From Sphingosinicella xenopeptidilytica (lineage in GTDB: Bacteria; Pseudomonadota; Alphaproteobacteria; Sphingomonadales; Sphingomonadaceae), in contig NZ_JBHTIK010000015.1 in NCBI RefSeq assembly GCF_042676985.1, positions 310,001 to 374,000 on the forward strand: a stretch of 64,000 nucleotides of DNA, in the 5' to 3' direction. The notes below the pieces were generated by a model. The model was not told the origin of the DNA and made no database searches. It saw nothing but the letters and a program-made list of their open reading frames with translations. Both the position numbers and the translations under genes were made by a program. Of this stretch, positions 9,289 through 17,535 are shown in pieces; the stretch's first letter is position 1, and each line of letters starts with the position of its first letter.

Positions 9289-9378
9289 ACTTTTTGTCGC
9301 GCCTCCCAATACGCGGGGCGCACCTTAGTTGGCCGGCGGGGGGCGGACAAGCGCCGCCGCCCCGCTTTCGGCTGAATT

Positions 9379-10305
9379 TTAACGACCGACGGCGGCGGCA
9401 ACTTCAGCCGCGAAATCGGTCTCTTCCTTCTCGATGCCCTCGCCGAGCTGGAAGCGCACGAACTCGGCAATCTTCACCGGCGTGCCGAGGTCTTTCGCGG
9501 CCTTGGCGACCACATCCGACACCTTGCTCTTGCCGTCGATCACGAAGATCTGGCCGAGCAGCGTCGATTCGCCGAGGAACTTGCGGACGCCGCCTTCCAC
9601 CATCTTCTCGACGATGTCGGCGGGCTTGCCCGACTGCGCGGCCTTCTCACGCGCGATCGAACGCTCACGCTCGACAACGGCCGGGTCGACGCCCGTCTCG
9701 TCGAGCGCCAGCGGGTTCGCGGCCGCGATGTGCATCGCGAGCTGCTTGCCGAGCGCTTCGAGCTGGGCGGCATCGCCCGTCGATTCGATCGCGACGAGCA
9801 CGCCGATCTTGCCGAGGCCCGGCGCGGCGGCGTTGTGCACATAGGACGACACGACGCCCGCGGGCACCGAGACCTGCGCAATGCGACGCAGCGACTGGTT
9901 CTCGCCGATCTTCGCGATGTTGTCCGTCAGCGCTTCCGAGACCGGCTTGCCGGCGGCGGTGTTCTGTGCACCGAGCGCGGCGACGTCCGTGGTGCCGCTC
10001 GCGAGCGCGAGGTCGGTCACTTCGCGCACGAAGCCCTGGAAGATGTCGTTCTTCGCAACGAAGTCGGTTTCCGAGTTCACCTCGACCGCCGTGCCCTTCG
10101 TGCCGCTGGTGGCGACGCCGACGAGACCTTCGGCGGCCGTACGGCCCGCCTTCTTGGCAGCGGTGGCGAGGCCCTTGGCACGCAGCCAATCGACCGCGGC
10201 TTCGAAATCGCCACCGGTTTCGGTGAGCGCCTTCTTGCTGTCCATCATGCCGGCGCCGGTGCGCTCGCGCAGATCCTTCACAAGCTGTGCCGTGATCTCG
10301 GCCAT
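9379..10305 (-). CDS. tsf: translation elongation factor Ts
   Basis: Guanine nucleotide exchange factor for EF-Tu. The N-terminal UBA-like domain has VKDLRERTGAGMMDSKKAL, and the core has the EF-Tu contact motif ETDFVAKN (about residues 78-85) with the Phe that inserts near the EF-Tu G-domain. The second conserved block, GVLVAIE..., and the dimerisation region follow. 308 aa, normal. It follows rpsB across a 103-base gap that contains a stable hairpin. Confidence 0.96.
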   Translation of the reverse strand: MAEITAQLVKDLRERTGAGMMDSKKALTETGGDFEAAVDWLRAKGLATAAKKAGRTAAEGLVGVATSGTKGTAVEVNSETDFVAKNDIFQGFVREVTDLALASGTTDVAALGAQNTAAGKPVSEALTDNIAKIGENQSLRRIAQVSVPAGVVSSYVHNAAAPGLGKIGVLVAIESTGDAAQLEALGKQLAMHIAAANPLALDETGVDPAVVERERSIAREKAAQSGKPADIVEKMVEGGVRKFLGESTLLGQIFVIDGKSKVSDVVAKAAKDLGTPVKIAEFVRFQLGEGIEKEETDFAAEVAAAVGR

Positions 10306-10336
10306 GTGCTTAATCCCTTCTGTCTTTGAATGAGGC

Positions 10337-10365
10337 GGGGCGGCTGCCCGTTACGGCGCCGCCCC
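10337..10365 (-). other. perfect hairpin in the rpsB-tsf gap
   Basis: An 8-bp perfect stem (GGGGCGGC at 10337-10344 with GCCGCCCC at 10358-10365) separates rpsB from tsf on the leftward transcript. It is not followed by a T run, so it is more likely a processing, stability or partial-attenuation element that sets the S2/EF-Ts ratio than a full terminator. Inference from sequence only. Confidence 0.5.
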
Positions 10366-10408
10366 TTCCGTTTTGTGACACACCGCCCGAAAAGCGGCGC
10401 GTGGGGCG

Positions 10409-11158
10409 TCAGGCGGCGACTTCGGCCTGCGGCTCAGCCGCTGCACCGAGGTCCGCACCCAGATCGCGCTGACGGTTCTGGTTGCCACCGAGAACCGCGT
10501 CCGCGATCGCATCGCAGTAGAGGCGGATCGCGCGCGAGGCGTCGTCGTTGCCCGGGATCGGGAACGCGATGCCGCTCGGATCGCTGTTCGTGTCGAGGAT
10601 CGCGATCACCGGGATACCGAGCACGTTGGCTTCCTTGACGGCGAGGTCTTCCTTGTTCGTGTCGATCACGAACATGACGTCGGGCAGGCCGCCCATGTCG
10701 CGGATACCGCCGAGCGAGGCTTCGAACTTGTCGCGCTCACGCGTCATCTTCAGCACTTCCTTCTTGGTGAGGCCGTGCGTGTCGCCGGCAAGCTGCTCTT
10801 CGAGCTGCTTGAACTTGCGGATCGACTGCGAGATCGTCTTCCAGTTGGTGAGCATACCGCCCAGCCAGCGGTGGTTCACGAAGTGCTGACGCGAACGGCG
10901 CGCGGCCTCCGCAATCGGCTCCTGCGCCTGACGCTTGGTACCCACGAACAGCACCTTGCCGCCGGCGGCAACCGTGGCGCGGACGAATTCGAGCGCGCGC
11001 GCGAACTGCGGTACGGACTGCGACAGATCGATGATGTGCACGCCATTGCGATCGCCGAAGATGTAAGGCTTCATCTTCGGGTTCCAACGGTGCGTCTGGT
11101 GACCAAAGTGGGCGCCGGCTTCCAAAAGCTGCGCCATCGTGACGACGGGTGCCGCCAT
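10409..11158 (-). CDS. rpsB: 30S ribosomal protein S2
   Basis: Small-subunit protein S2. The N-terminus MAAPVVTMAQLLEAGAHFGH, followed by the RWNPKMKPYIFGDRNGVHIIDL block, FVGTKRQAQEP and WLGGMLTNWKT are diagnostic. ATG 11158 is preceded by a good AAGGAG site; an in-frame extension to 11215 has no support. 249 aa. First gene of the leftward translation/envelope block. Confidence 0.97.
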   Translation of the reverse strand: MAAPVVTMAQLLEAGAHFGHQTHRWNPKMKPYIFGDRNGVHIIDLSQSVPQFARALEFVRATVAAGGKVLFVGTKRQAQEPIAEAARRSRQHFVNHRWLGGMLTNWKTISQSIRKFKQLEEQLAGDTHGLTKKEVLKMTRERDKFEASLGGIRDMGGLPDVMFVIDTNKEDLAVKEANVLGIPVIAILDTNSDPSGIAFPIPGNDDASRAIRLYCDAIADAVLGGNQNRQRDLGADLGAAAEPQAEVAA

Positions 11159-11248
11159 AATCGTTTCTCCTTCCGGTTTTACCTCGATGCAGGAGGAAGG
11201 CAGCGGACCGCCCACCGGATATGTTCCCGCATCTGTGGAATGCGGCGG

Positions 11249-11277
11249 CCTTTAGCCCCGCGCGGCGGTAAATGCAA
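11249..11277 (-). promoter_or_regulatory. candidate promoter for rpsB-tsf
   Basis: On the minus strand a TTGCAT (-35-like, 11272-11277) and TAAAGG (-10-like, 11249-11254) are separated by exactly 17 bases, about 90 bases upstream of the rpsB ATG. The position and spacing fit a housekeeping sigma factor promoter. The match to consensus is partial. Confidence 0.4.
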
Positions 11278-11373
11278 GGGGTGAGCGCGGCCTGCCGATT
11301 GTCCCGGCGATTGTCCGGGGGATGAAAGCCGTGTACTGCGTATCAGGCGCAAAGATCGTCTTGGGAGGACGAC

Positions 11374-11586
11374 ATGCTCAAGTCCGCGCTTATTCTCGGC
11401 ATGGCCGCTGCGGCGGCGGGGTCGGCGGCTCCCGATACAGGGCGGGCCGACCGAAACAGTGTGTTCGTCCTGTTCAGCGGCGGCGCGCCCACGATCCAGA
11501 TCAACACCGGCACGCGCGCTTGCCCCCTTGAAGCGCCGAAAGCATCGTCCGCGCGCCGCAGCAAACCGGTGTTCACCATCTATTGA
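11374..11586 (+). CDS. small exported protein, function unknown
   Basis: A 70-aa ORF with an excellent ribosome site (GGGAGGACGAC then ATG). The N-terminus (a Lys at position 3, then ILGMAAAAAGSAA) looks like a signal peptide with cleavage near residue 19; the mature part is about 50 residues with one Cys and ends in KPVFTIY. I do not recognise the family. It converges on the CYTH gene, overlapping it by 7 bases. Support is the ribosome site plus the signal-like N-terminus; no domain is visible. Confidence 0.55.
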   Translation: MLKSALILGMAAAAAGSAAPDTGRADRNSVFVLFSGGAPTIQINTGTRACPLEAPKASSARRSKPVFTIY

Positions 11587-12053
11587 TCTGAGGGCGGAAG
11601 CCCCTGCACAGCGAGCGCCGCATTGTAATAGCGCGGATCGGCAGTCACTTCGCGGCCCAGCCACGCCGGCCGGATCACGGCTTCATCCTCACGCTCCAGC
11701 TCGCATTCCGCGATTACCAGACCGGAAAATTCGCCTTCGAAAACATCGACTTCCCACAGCCTTCCATCTTCGATGACGTCATATCGCCGCTTGGCGAGCA
11801 GCCGCCCGCTGCGCAGCGCAATCAGCGCGCGCGCGTCTTCGAGCGGCACATCATATTCGAACTCGTCGCGGGAAAGGCCGGACACGCGGCCCTTGATGGT
11901 AAGCCTGCCGCCCGCATCATCAATGACCCGCACGCGCACCGAGGCGTGCTCGCCGCGCGCGATATAGGCCTGCGCCATCGCCCGGCTGCGCACGACGCTC
12001 GCGCGCCAGCCATCACCCGTCACCAGGAACTTGCGTTCGATCTCGCGCGCCAT
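11580..12053 (-). CDS. CYTH domain protein (inorganic triphosphatase-like)
   Basis: CYTH (triphosphate tunnel metalloenzyme) domain protein, usually an inorganic tri- or polyphosphatase. It opens with the signature EIERKFLV and carries alternating charged beta-strand residues expected of the tunnel: SVRVRVIDD, RLTIKGR, EFEYDVPLEDA, KRRYDVIED, WEVDVFEGEFSGLVIAECELE. 157 aa, the size of a stand-alone NYAD/CthTTM-type enzyme. ATG 12053 follows GGGTCTG. The next gene upstream (13 bases away) encodes a CHAD domain; these two domains are often fused in one protein, here they are split but adjacent. Confidence 0.88.
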   Translation of the reverse strand: MAREIERKFLVTGDGWRASVVRSRAMAQAYIARGEHASVRVRVIDDAGGRLTIKGRVSGLSRDEFEYDVPLEDARALIALRSGRLLAKRRYDVIEDGRLWEVDVFEGEFSGLVIAECELEREDEAVIRPAWLGREVTADPRYYNAALAVQGLPPSDQ

Positions 12054-12066
12054 CAGACCCTGGCCA

Positions 12067-12933
12067 TCACGCGGCGTCGCGCCAGCCGCCCCACGCGCGC
12101 TCCCAGCGGCGCAGGCGCGCCTTGCATGGCTCCTCGAAAAGCACGGCGCCAAGCTTCAACGCTTCTTTTTCAAGCGCGTGCCGCCGTTCGGTCGCCGCCT
12201 TTTCAAGACGCCTGAGCGCCTTCTCCTTGCGATCGTGGAGCCGCGCCTCGAGCGCGCAGAGGTCGTGCTGCTCGCCGAGAAGATTGCCGAGCCGCCCCAG
12301 CATCTCGCCGCGCGCGCCGAGGCCGGAATCGATATCGTGGAGCAGGCGCACCTGAAAGCCGTGGTCCTTGATGTGCTTGCGCCACTCGTGGAAGGCCTCG
12401 ATATCGCCGCCCGCCGCCTCGTCCATCAGCGCTGTCGCCTTGCGGCAGGTCCGCCGCAACCCCTTGCGAAGCGCCCCGAACCCATCGCGTTCGAGCCGCC
12501 ACTCCCCGGCCGCAGCCCGCAGCGCGAGAAGCCGCGCGCGCGTCTCATCAAGCACCGCACCGCGCACGCGCAGAGCCGCCGCCTGCTCGTCAGCCTCCAG
12601 TTCTGTGCGGAATGCGGCGAGCGTCTTGCCGCCGCTTTCGGCCGCAACGCTGTCGAAGGTCGCGAGCAGCACCTGCGCCTCGCGCACGTCGGCAAGCCTT
12701 GCCGCGAGCGTGCGCAGCGCCGCGTTCGCCTCGGAATAGCCGGGAAAGACAGCACGCAGCAGCCGCAACAGCGCGCGTATCCGCTTGGTTGCCGTGCGGA
12801 CGCTGTGGACGCTGCGTTCAAGATCGGCGTCCGCGCTCGCCAGCGCCGCAAGCGCGCCGTCAAGCTGCTCGGCCGCGATCCGGCGCAGCGCGGCTTCGAT
12901 GCCAGCGTCGCCCGGCGCGAAACGATAGGCCAT
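12067..12933 (-). CDS. CHAD domain protein (polyphosphate-binding)
   Basis: CHAD domains are alpha-helical polyphosphate-binding modules that often go with CYTH. The two conserved helix signatures with basic and His residues are visible: VHSVRTATKRIRALLRLLR (about residues 42-60) and HEWRKHIKDHGFQVRLLHD (about 185-205). The protein is 288 aa, Arg-rich, without signal peptide or membrane segment. It is cotranscribed with the CYTH gene, suggesting joint action on polyphosphate granules; this is an inference. Confidence 0.87.
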   Translation of the reverse strand: MAYRFAPGDAGIEAALRRIAAEQLDGALAALASADADLERSVHSVRTATKRIRALLRLLRAVFPGYSEANAALRTLAARLADVREAQVLLATFDSVAAESGGKTLAAFRTELEADEQAAALRVRGAVLDETRARLLALRAAAGEWRLERDGFGALRKGLRRTCRKATALMDEAAGGDIEAFHEWRKHIKDHGFQVRLLHDIDSGLGARGEMLGRLGNLLGEQHDLCALEARLHDRKEKALRRLEKAATERRHALEKEALKLGAVLFEEPCKARLRRWERAWGGWRDAA

Positions 12934-12987
12934 AGGTCGATGTCGCTCCGCCTTGTTTCAGCAAGCCGCTATAGGCGCTTGGCGCAC

Positions 12988-13027
12988 AAAAAAAAACGGC
13001 GGACGCAAACTCAATGCGTTCCGCCGT
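12988..13027 (-). terminator. strong intrinsic terminator (leftward)
   Basis: On the minus strand an imperfect 11-bp stem (arms at 12996-13007 and 13015-13027, with ACGGCGG pairing CCGCCGT and CGCA pairing TGCG) is followed directly by nine T residues (A run 12988-12996 on the plus strand). It ends a leftward transcript that starts upstream of 13027. It lies about 190 bases beyond the ispE stop, far for a simple 3' end of ispE, and just before the CHAD gene. Confidence 0.8.
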
Positions 13028-13140
13028 CAGTTTCTCGGTGTGGGTCAGCTCAGGCAATCGACCCAGACCGAAAGCTGCGGGGCCTGTCCATACAGACATC
13101 CTCGCGCTGCCAGCCTTGCTTCAGCAAGCGAAGTGCCAGA
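12988..13140 (-). ncRNA. candidate small RNA
   Basis: Between ispE and the CHAD gene the minus strand holds a compact structured segment that ends in the terminator above. Going 5' to 3': a hairpin CTTGC-TGAA-GCAAG (13115-13128), then an 11-bp stem with a single C-C mismatch (arms 13060-13070 and 13036-13046), then the terminator stem and nine Ts. There is no convincing protein-coding frame. The 5' end is not known; 13140 is a guess. It could also be a long 3' UTR of ispE. Confidence 0.4.
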
Positions 13141-13219
13141 ACATCAATCGTTTTGAATCAATAACTTGTGAATGACGTCACTTTGACGATTCTGTACCGC
13201 CCGCCCCATTCCGGGACAG

Positions 13220-14068
13220 TCAACGCAATCTGCCCGCGGCCGCCCACCAGCCCGGATGCGCGGCCGCGATGGCGGACTGGGCCGCCTCGGCATCTGCATC
13301 CGTATCAAACAGCGCAAAGCAGGTCGCGCCCGAGCCCGACATGCGGACAAGCAAGGCGCCCGGCTGCGCTGCCAGCACGTTCAGCACCGTTCCGATCGCC
13401 GGGCACAGCGATACGGCAGACGTCTGAAGGTCGTTGCGGCCCGCCAGTGCGGCTGCGAGCGGCGGGCCAAACGCGAGCGCCCCCCGATCGATGCCGTCCC
13501 AAGCCGCGAACACGGGCCCGGTCGCGAGCGGTGCGCCAGGATTGACGAGGAGCACGGCTTTGCCGCGCACGTCGTCGCCTTCTAGCGTACGAAGCTCCTC
13601 CCCTACCCCGTCGCCGCGCTGTGTATGGCTGTCGACGCAGGCGGGCACGTCCGCGCCGAGCGTCGCGGCGATCGCGCACAGCGCCACATCATCGGCATCG
13701 ATTTCCCAGTAACGGTTCAGGAGACGCAGCGCCGCTGCCGCATCCGCCGAACCCCCGCCGATACCGGAGGCGACCGGCAGGCGCTTGTCGAGCGTGAGCG
13801 CCGCGCCCACCCTGACCCCGTGAGCGCCGGCAAGCGCGCGTGCCGCACGCATCACGAGGTTGCTCTCGTCCGCGGGCAAGCCCTCGCCGAACGGGCCGCG
13901 GATGGTGAGCGTGACGTCATCCGCCGCGCGCACGGAGAGACCATCGCCGAAATCCGCGAATGCGAAGATGGTTTCGATGTCGTGGTAACCGTCCGCACGG
14001 CGGCGGCGCACGTGGAGCGCGAGGTTGATCTTCGCCCAGCCGGTTTCGGCGGCGGCTTCGCCCGTCAC
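13220..14068 (-). CDS. ispE: 4-(cytidine 5'-diphospho)-2-C-methyl-D-erythritol kinase
   Basis: GHMP kinase of the MEP pathway. Substrate-binding start WAKINLALHV, the ATP-binding glycine loop PVASGIGGGSADAAAALR and the C-terminal GHMP motif VRMSGSGATCFALF are all present. 282 aa. The GTG start at 14068 overlaps the stop of the TPR gene by 4 bases (GTGA), as frequently seen in sphingomonads where a TPR gene precedes ispE. Confidence 0.94.
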   Translation of the reverse strand: MTGEAAAETGWAKINLALHVRRRRADGYHDIETIFAFADFGDGLSVRAADDVTLTIRGPFGEGLPADESNLVMRAARALAGAHGVRVGAALTLDKRLPVASGIGGGSADAAAALRLLNRYWEIDADDVALCAIAATLGADVPACVDSHTQRGDGVGEELRTLEGDDVRGKAVLLVNPGAPLATGPVFAAWDGIDRGALAFGPPLAAALAGRNDLQTSAVSLCPAIGTVLNVLAAQPGALLVRMSGSGATCFALFDTDADAEAAQSAIAAAHPGWWAAAGRLR

Positions 14069-15738
14069 TTCTTCGCCGTATCCCTCAGCGCGAGATCGAG
14101 GCCGTAGTCGTACTTGGCCTCGAGCGTCCCTTTGCGCTCGGGCGTCGGCCCGGCATCGAGCGCGGCCTTCCAGCGGTGGCGCGCTTCGATGCGGCGGCCG
14201 ATCATCCAGTAAGCGTCGCCGAGGTGCTCGGTGATGACGGGATCGTCGGCAACGGCCGCGACCGCCTGCTCCAGCGTTGCGGCGGCGGCTGCATATTCAC
14301 CCGCCTGATACTGCGCCCAGCCGAGCGAATCGGTTATGTAGCCGTCTTCCGGTGCGAGCCCGTGCGCCTTCTCGATCAGGAGGCGCGCCTCCGGCTTCGA
14401 AAGCCCGCGATCGAGGAGCGCGTAGCCGAGATAGTTGAGCAGCGTGGCGTCTCCCGGCTGCTGCCGGATCGCCTCGCGCAGCGACGCCTCCGCCTCGGGC
14501 CACTTGCCGGCCTGTTCGAGCGCAGAGCCTTTCAGGAAATGCAGCCGCCAGACGATCGACGCGTCAGCCGGGCCGAGCGCGAGCGCCTTGTCGTAAGCAG
14601 CGGCGGCATCGAGGAAGCGCTTCGCCGATTGCAGCGCATCGCCGTAGCGCGCCAAATCCTCGGCGCGGGCGCCCGGCGCGTTCGCGGCGTTCTCCAGAAG
14701 CTGCATCGCTTCGGGCTCGCGGTCGAGGCGCGCGAGGATCGCGGCCTCCTGCCCCAGCGCCATCGCCTTCTCGTCGTCGCTGCCGCGCACCTTGCGAACC
14801 GCGTCGAGCGCCGCCTCGTAACGCTCTGAAGCCGCGAGAAGTTCGGTTGTCAGCAACCAGCCCGAAGCCTGATCGGGCGCCAGCATCGTCGCGATGCGCG
14901 CCAGCGTGAGCGCGACCGGGATCGGCCGCTCGCGTGAGAGGTCGGCCGCCATGCGCAGCGCGAGGAGCGCGACGCCCTCGCTGGCGTTCGCCGGAATACC
15001 CACGATCGGCGTACCCGCGGCAAGCGCGGCCTTCGCCGTCTCGACATCGGTGTGTCCCGCCGACTCGGTCAGCCGCTTCAGCGCTTCTTCGGGCTGCTTT
15101 TCCGCTTGCAATGCGCGTGCAGCAGCGATGCGCATACGCACATTGCGGCCGCCGTCGTCCTTGGTCAGCTCGTCATAGATTTCAGCTGCTTCCGCATAGC
15201 GCTTCGCACGGAACAGCAGGTGCGCACGGTGCTCCAGCACATAGGTGCGCGCGAAGCCATCGAGCTTTTCAGCGTCGAGCTTGCGGATGCCCTCGGCAGT
15301 TTTGCCGCGCGCCTCTGCAATCCAGGCGTCGATGATCGGCACGATGAAGCTGCCGAAGCCCGCGTCGGTGAGCCGCGCCGTCGCCTCGCGCGCCTCGGTC
15401 CATTTCCGCGTCTTGATGGCGTTCGCGACGAGCAGCAGCGTGACGCCGCTGTCGAAGCGGTCCTGCCGCGCCAGCCGCTCGCCGACGCCGACGGCAAGCG
15501 GCTCGTCGCCCGCCGCGATGGCGAGGTCGAAGGTCTGCCTCAGCAGTTGCGGATCGTCAGGCGCATAGGTGAGAGCGCCCGCGAAATAGTCCGCCGCGCG
15601 TCCGAGTTCGCCGTTCGCGAGCGCGAGGTGGCCCTGCACGTAGCTGCCGTAGTCCGCGTCTTTCACCGGCATCATGGTCGCCTGCGCTGCCGGCGCCGCA
15701 AGCGCGGATGCGAGGAGGAAGGCTACGGCTGCACGCAT
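14065..15738 (-). CDS. exported tetratricopeptide-repeat protein
   Basis: 557-aa protein with an N-terminal signal peptide (MRAAVAFLLASALAAPAAQA) followed by repeated A/L/Y/P spacing of TPR helices across its whole length, clearest in LALANGELGRAADYFAGAL (about 35-53), the AAAYDKALALGPADASIVW block and the C-terminal YAAAAATLEQAVAAVADDP unit. Such proteins act as periplasmic scaffolds; the specific partner is unknown. It lies 10 bases after the ETF-quinone oxidoreductase gene and is translationally coupled to ispE. Confidence 0.85.
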   Translation of the reverse strand: MRAAVAFLLASALAAPAAQATMMPVKDADYGSYVQGHLALANGELGRAADYFAGALTYAPDDPQLLRQTFDLAIAAGDEPLAVGVGERLARQDRFDSGVTLLLVANAIKTRKWTEAREATARLTDAGFGSFIVPIIDAWIAEARGKTAEGIRKLDAEKLDGFARTYVLEHRAHLLFRAKRYAEAAEIYDELTKDDGGRNVRMRIAAARALQAEKQPEEALKRLTESAGHTDVETAKAALAAGTPIVGIPANASEGVALLALRMAADLSRERPIPVALTLARIATMLAPDQASGWLLTTELLAASERYEAALDAVRKVRGSDDEKAMALGQEAAILARLDREPEAMQLLENAANAPGARAEDLARYGDALQSAKRFLDAAAAYDKALALGPADASIVWRLHFLKGSALEQAGKWPEAEASLREAIRQQPGDATLLNYLGYALLDRGLSKPEARLLIEKAHGLAPEDGYITDSLGWAQYQAGEYAAAAATLEQAVAAVADDPVITEHLGDAYWMIGRRIEARHRWKAALDAGPTPERKGTLEAKYDYGLDLALRDTAKK

Positions 15739-15748
15739 GGAAACCTCG

Positions 15749-17401
15749 CTACATGTTGGGATAATTGGGCCCGCCGCCGCCTTCGGGCGTCACCCAGTTG
15801 ATATTCTGCGTCGGATCCTTGATGTCGCACGTCTTGCAGTGGACGCAGTTCTGCGCGTTGATCTGGAAGCGCGGATTGCCTTCCTCCTGCCCCACGACCT
15901 CATAGACACCCGCCGGGCAGTAACGCTGCGCGGGTTCGTCGTAGAGCGGCAGGTTGTACGCGATCGGGATCGACGGGTCTTTCAGCTGCAGGTGAACCGG
16001 CTGGTCCTCCTCGTGGTTCGTGTTCGACAGGAACACCGAGGAGAGACGATCGAAGGTCAGCACGCCGTCCGGCTTCGGATAGTCCGGCTTCTTGCAGTGC
16101 TCCTTGCGCCAGAGCTGCTCGTTGTCCGGGTGGTGCTTCATCGTGAACGGCATACGGATGCCGAAGTGTTCGAGCCACATGGTCGCGCCGGCAAGCGCCG
16201 TTCCGACGAGGTTGCCGAATTTCTCGACGAGCGGCAGCGTATTGCGAACGGTGAAGAGTTCCTTCTTCACCCAGCTCTCGTCGTAAGCTGCGGTGTAGGC
16301 GGAAAGCTCGTCATGCGCACGCCCGGCGGTTACCGCCTCGAACGCCGCGTCCGCCGCCATGAGCCCGGTCTTGATCGCGGTGTGCGAGCCCTTGATGCGC
16401 GGCACGTTGACGAAGCCCGCGGCGCAGCCGACGAGCGCGCCGCCGGGGAACACCAGCTTCGGCACCGCCTGATAGCCACCATCGTTGATCGCGCGCGCGC
16501 CATAGGAGACGCGGCGGCCGCCCTGCAGCATCTTCGCGATCGCCGGATGCGTCTTCCAGCGCTGCATCTCTTCGAACGGCGAAAGGTGCGGGTTGCGGTA
16601 GTTGAGCCACGTCACGAAGCCGAGCGCGACCTGCCCGTTCGCCTGATGATAGATGAAGCCACCGCCGTTGGCATCGTCGAGCGGCCAGCCCTGCGTGTGG
16701 ATGACGGCGCCCTCGTCATGGTTCTCAGGCTTTACATCCCAAAGCTCTTTGATGCCGATTCCATAGACTTGCGGCTCACTGTTCGCATCGAGTGCGAAGC
16801 GTTTCTTCAACTGCTTTGAGAGATGGCCACGGACGCCTTCCGCGAAGAACGTATATTTCGCATGAAGTTCGAGGCCCGGCTGGTACGACGGCTTGTGGCT
16901 TCCATCGCGCGCGACACCAAAGTCTCCGGTGGCGACACCTTTCACCGCGCCGTTCTCGTCGAACAGCACCTCGGCGGCCGGGAAGCCGGGGAAAATCTCG
17001 ACGCCGAGCGCCTCGGCCTGCGACCCCAGCCAGCGGCAGAGGTTACCGAGGCTGCCCGTGTAGCAATCATCGTTGTCCATGAACGGCGGCAGCAGGATGT
17101 GCGGAAAATCGAACTTGCGATTCTTCGTCAGAATCCAGTGGTGGTTCGACGACACCTCGACGGTGAGCGGGTGCCCGTCCATCTCGCGCCAGTTCGGCAG
17201 CAGTTCATCGAGCCCGCGCGGATCGATCACCGCGCCCGAAAGGATGTGCGCGCCGATCTCGGAGCCCTTTTCGAGCAGGCAGACCGAAATCTCCTTACCC
17301 TCGGCCGCCGCGCGCTGCTTCAGCCGGATCGCCGACGCGAGGCCTGCCGGTCCGCCACCGACGATGACGACGTCATAGGCCATCGATTCGCGTTCGCTCA
17401 T
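15749..17401 (-). CDS. electron transfer flavoprotein-ubiquinone oxidoreductase
   Basis: Membrane-associated FAD/4Fe-4S enzyme passing electrons from ETF (reduced by acyl-CoA dehydrogenases, one encoded at 43-45 kb) to ubiquinone. FAD dinucleotide motif VVIVGGGPAGLASAI at residues 10-25, the HILSGAVIDPRGL block, and a C-terminal cluster motif with four Cys: RYCPAG, then NCVHCKTCDIKDP. 550 aa is the usual length. ATG 17401 has a strong purine site (AAGGGAAGGAAG). A shorter start at 17383 is possible. Divergent from the DNA glycosylase gene across 134 bases. Confidence 0.95.
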   Translation of the reverse strand: MSERESMAYDVVIVGGGPAGLASAIRLKQRAAAEGKEISVCLLEKGSEIGAHILSGAVIDPRGLDELLPNWREMDGHPLTVEVSSNHHWILTKNRKFDFPHILLPPFMDNDDCYTGSLGNLCRWLGSQAEALGVEIFPGFPAAEVLFDENGAVKGVATGDFGVARDGSHKPSYQPGLELHAKYTFFAEGVRGHLSKQLKKRFALDANSEPQVYGIGIKELWDVKPENHDEGAVIHTQGWPLDDANGGGFIYHQANGQVALGFVTWLNYRNPHLSPFEEMQRWKTHPAIAKMLQGGRRVSYGARAINDGGYQAVPKLVFPGGALVGCAAGFVNVPRIKGSHTAIKTGLMAADAAFEAVTAGRAHDELSAYTAAYDESWVKKELFTVRNTLPLVEKFGNLVGTALAGATMWLEHFGIRMPFTMKHHPDNEQLWRKEHCKKPDYPKPDGVLTFDRLSSVFLSNTNHEEDQPVHLQLKDPSIPIAYNLPLYDEPAQRYCPAGVYEVVGQEEGNPRFQINAQNCVHCKTCDIKDPTQNINWVTPEGGGGPNYPNM

Positions 17402-17535
17402 GGCTTCCTTCCCTTTCCCCCGTTTGCAACTCTAGCTGTGCGCCTTATTGCAGACGACACAATAATGGTTTTGGCGGGTTTGATAGGTTGCAAGGCCCGC
17501 CTTGGCCAGAGTGGATTGGACGGTTGAGGAACATC

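Noticed and set aside
9289..9378. G/C-rich hairpin between tsf and pyrH considered as terminator
   Set aside because: The stem is imperfect and is not followed by Ts; pyrH probably also receives transcription from upstream.
12860..13099. A 79-codon leftward ORF crossing the terminator before the CHAD gene
   Set aside because: It reads through the terminator stem and T run and into the CHAD start in another frame; the RNA structure explains the sequence better.
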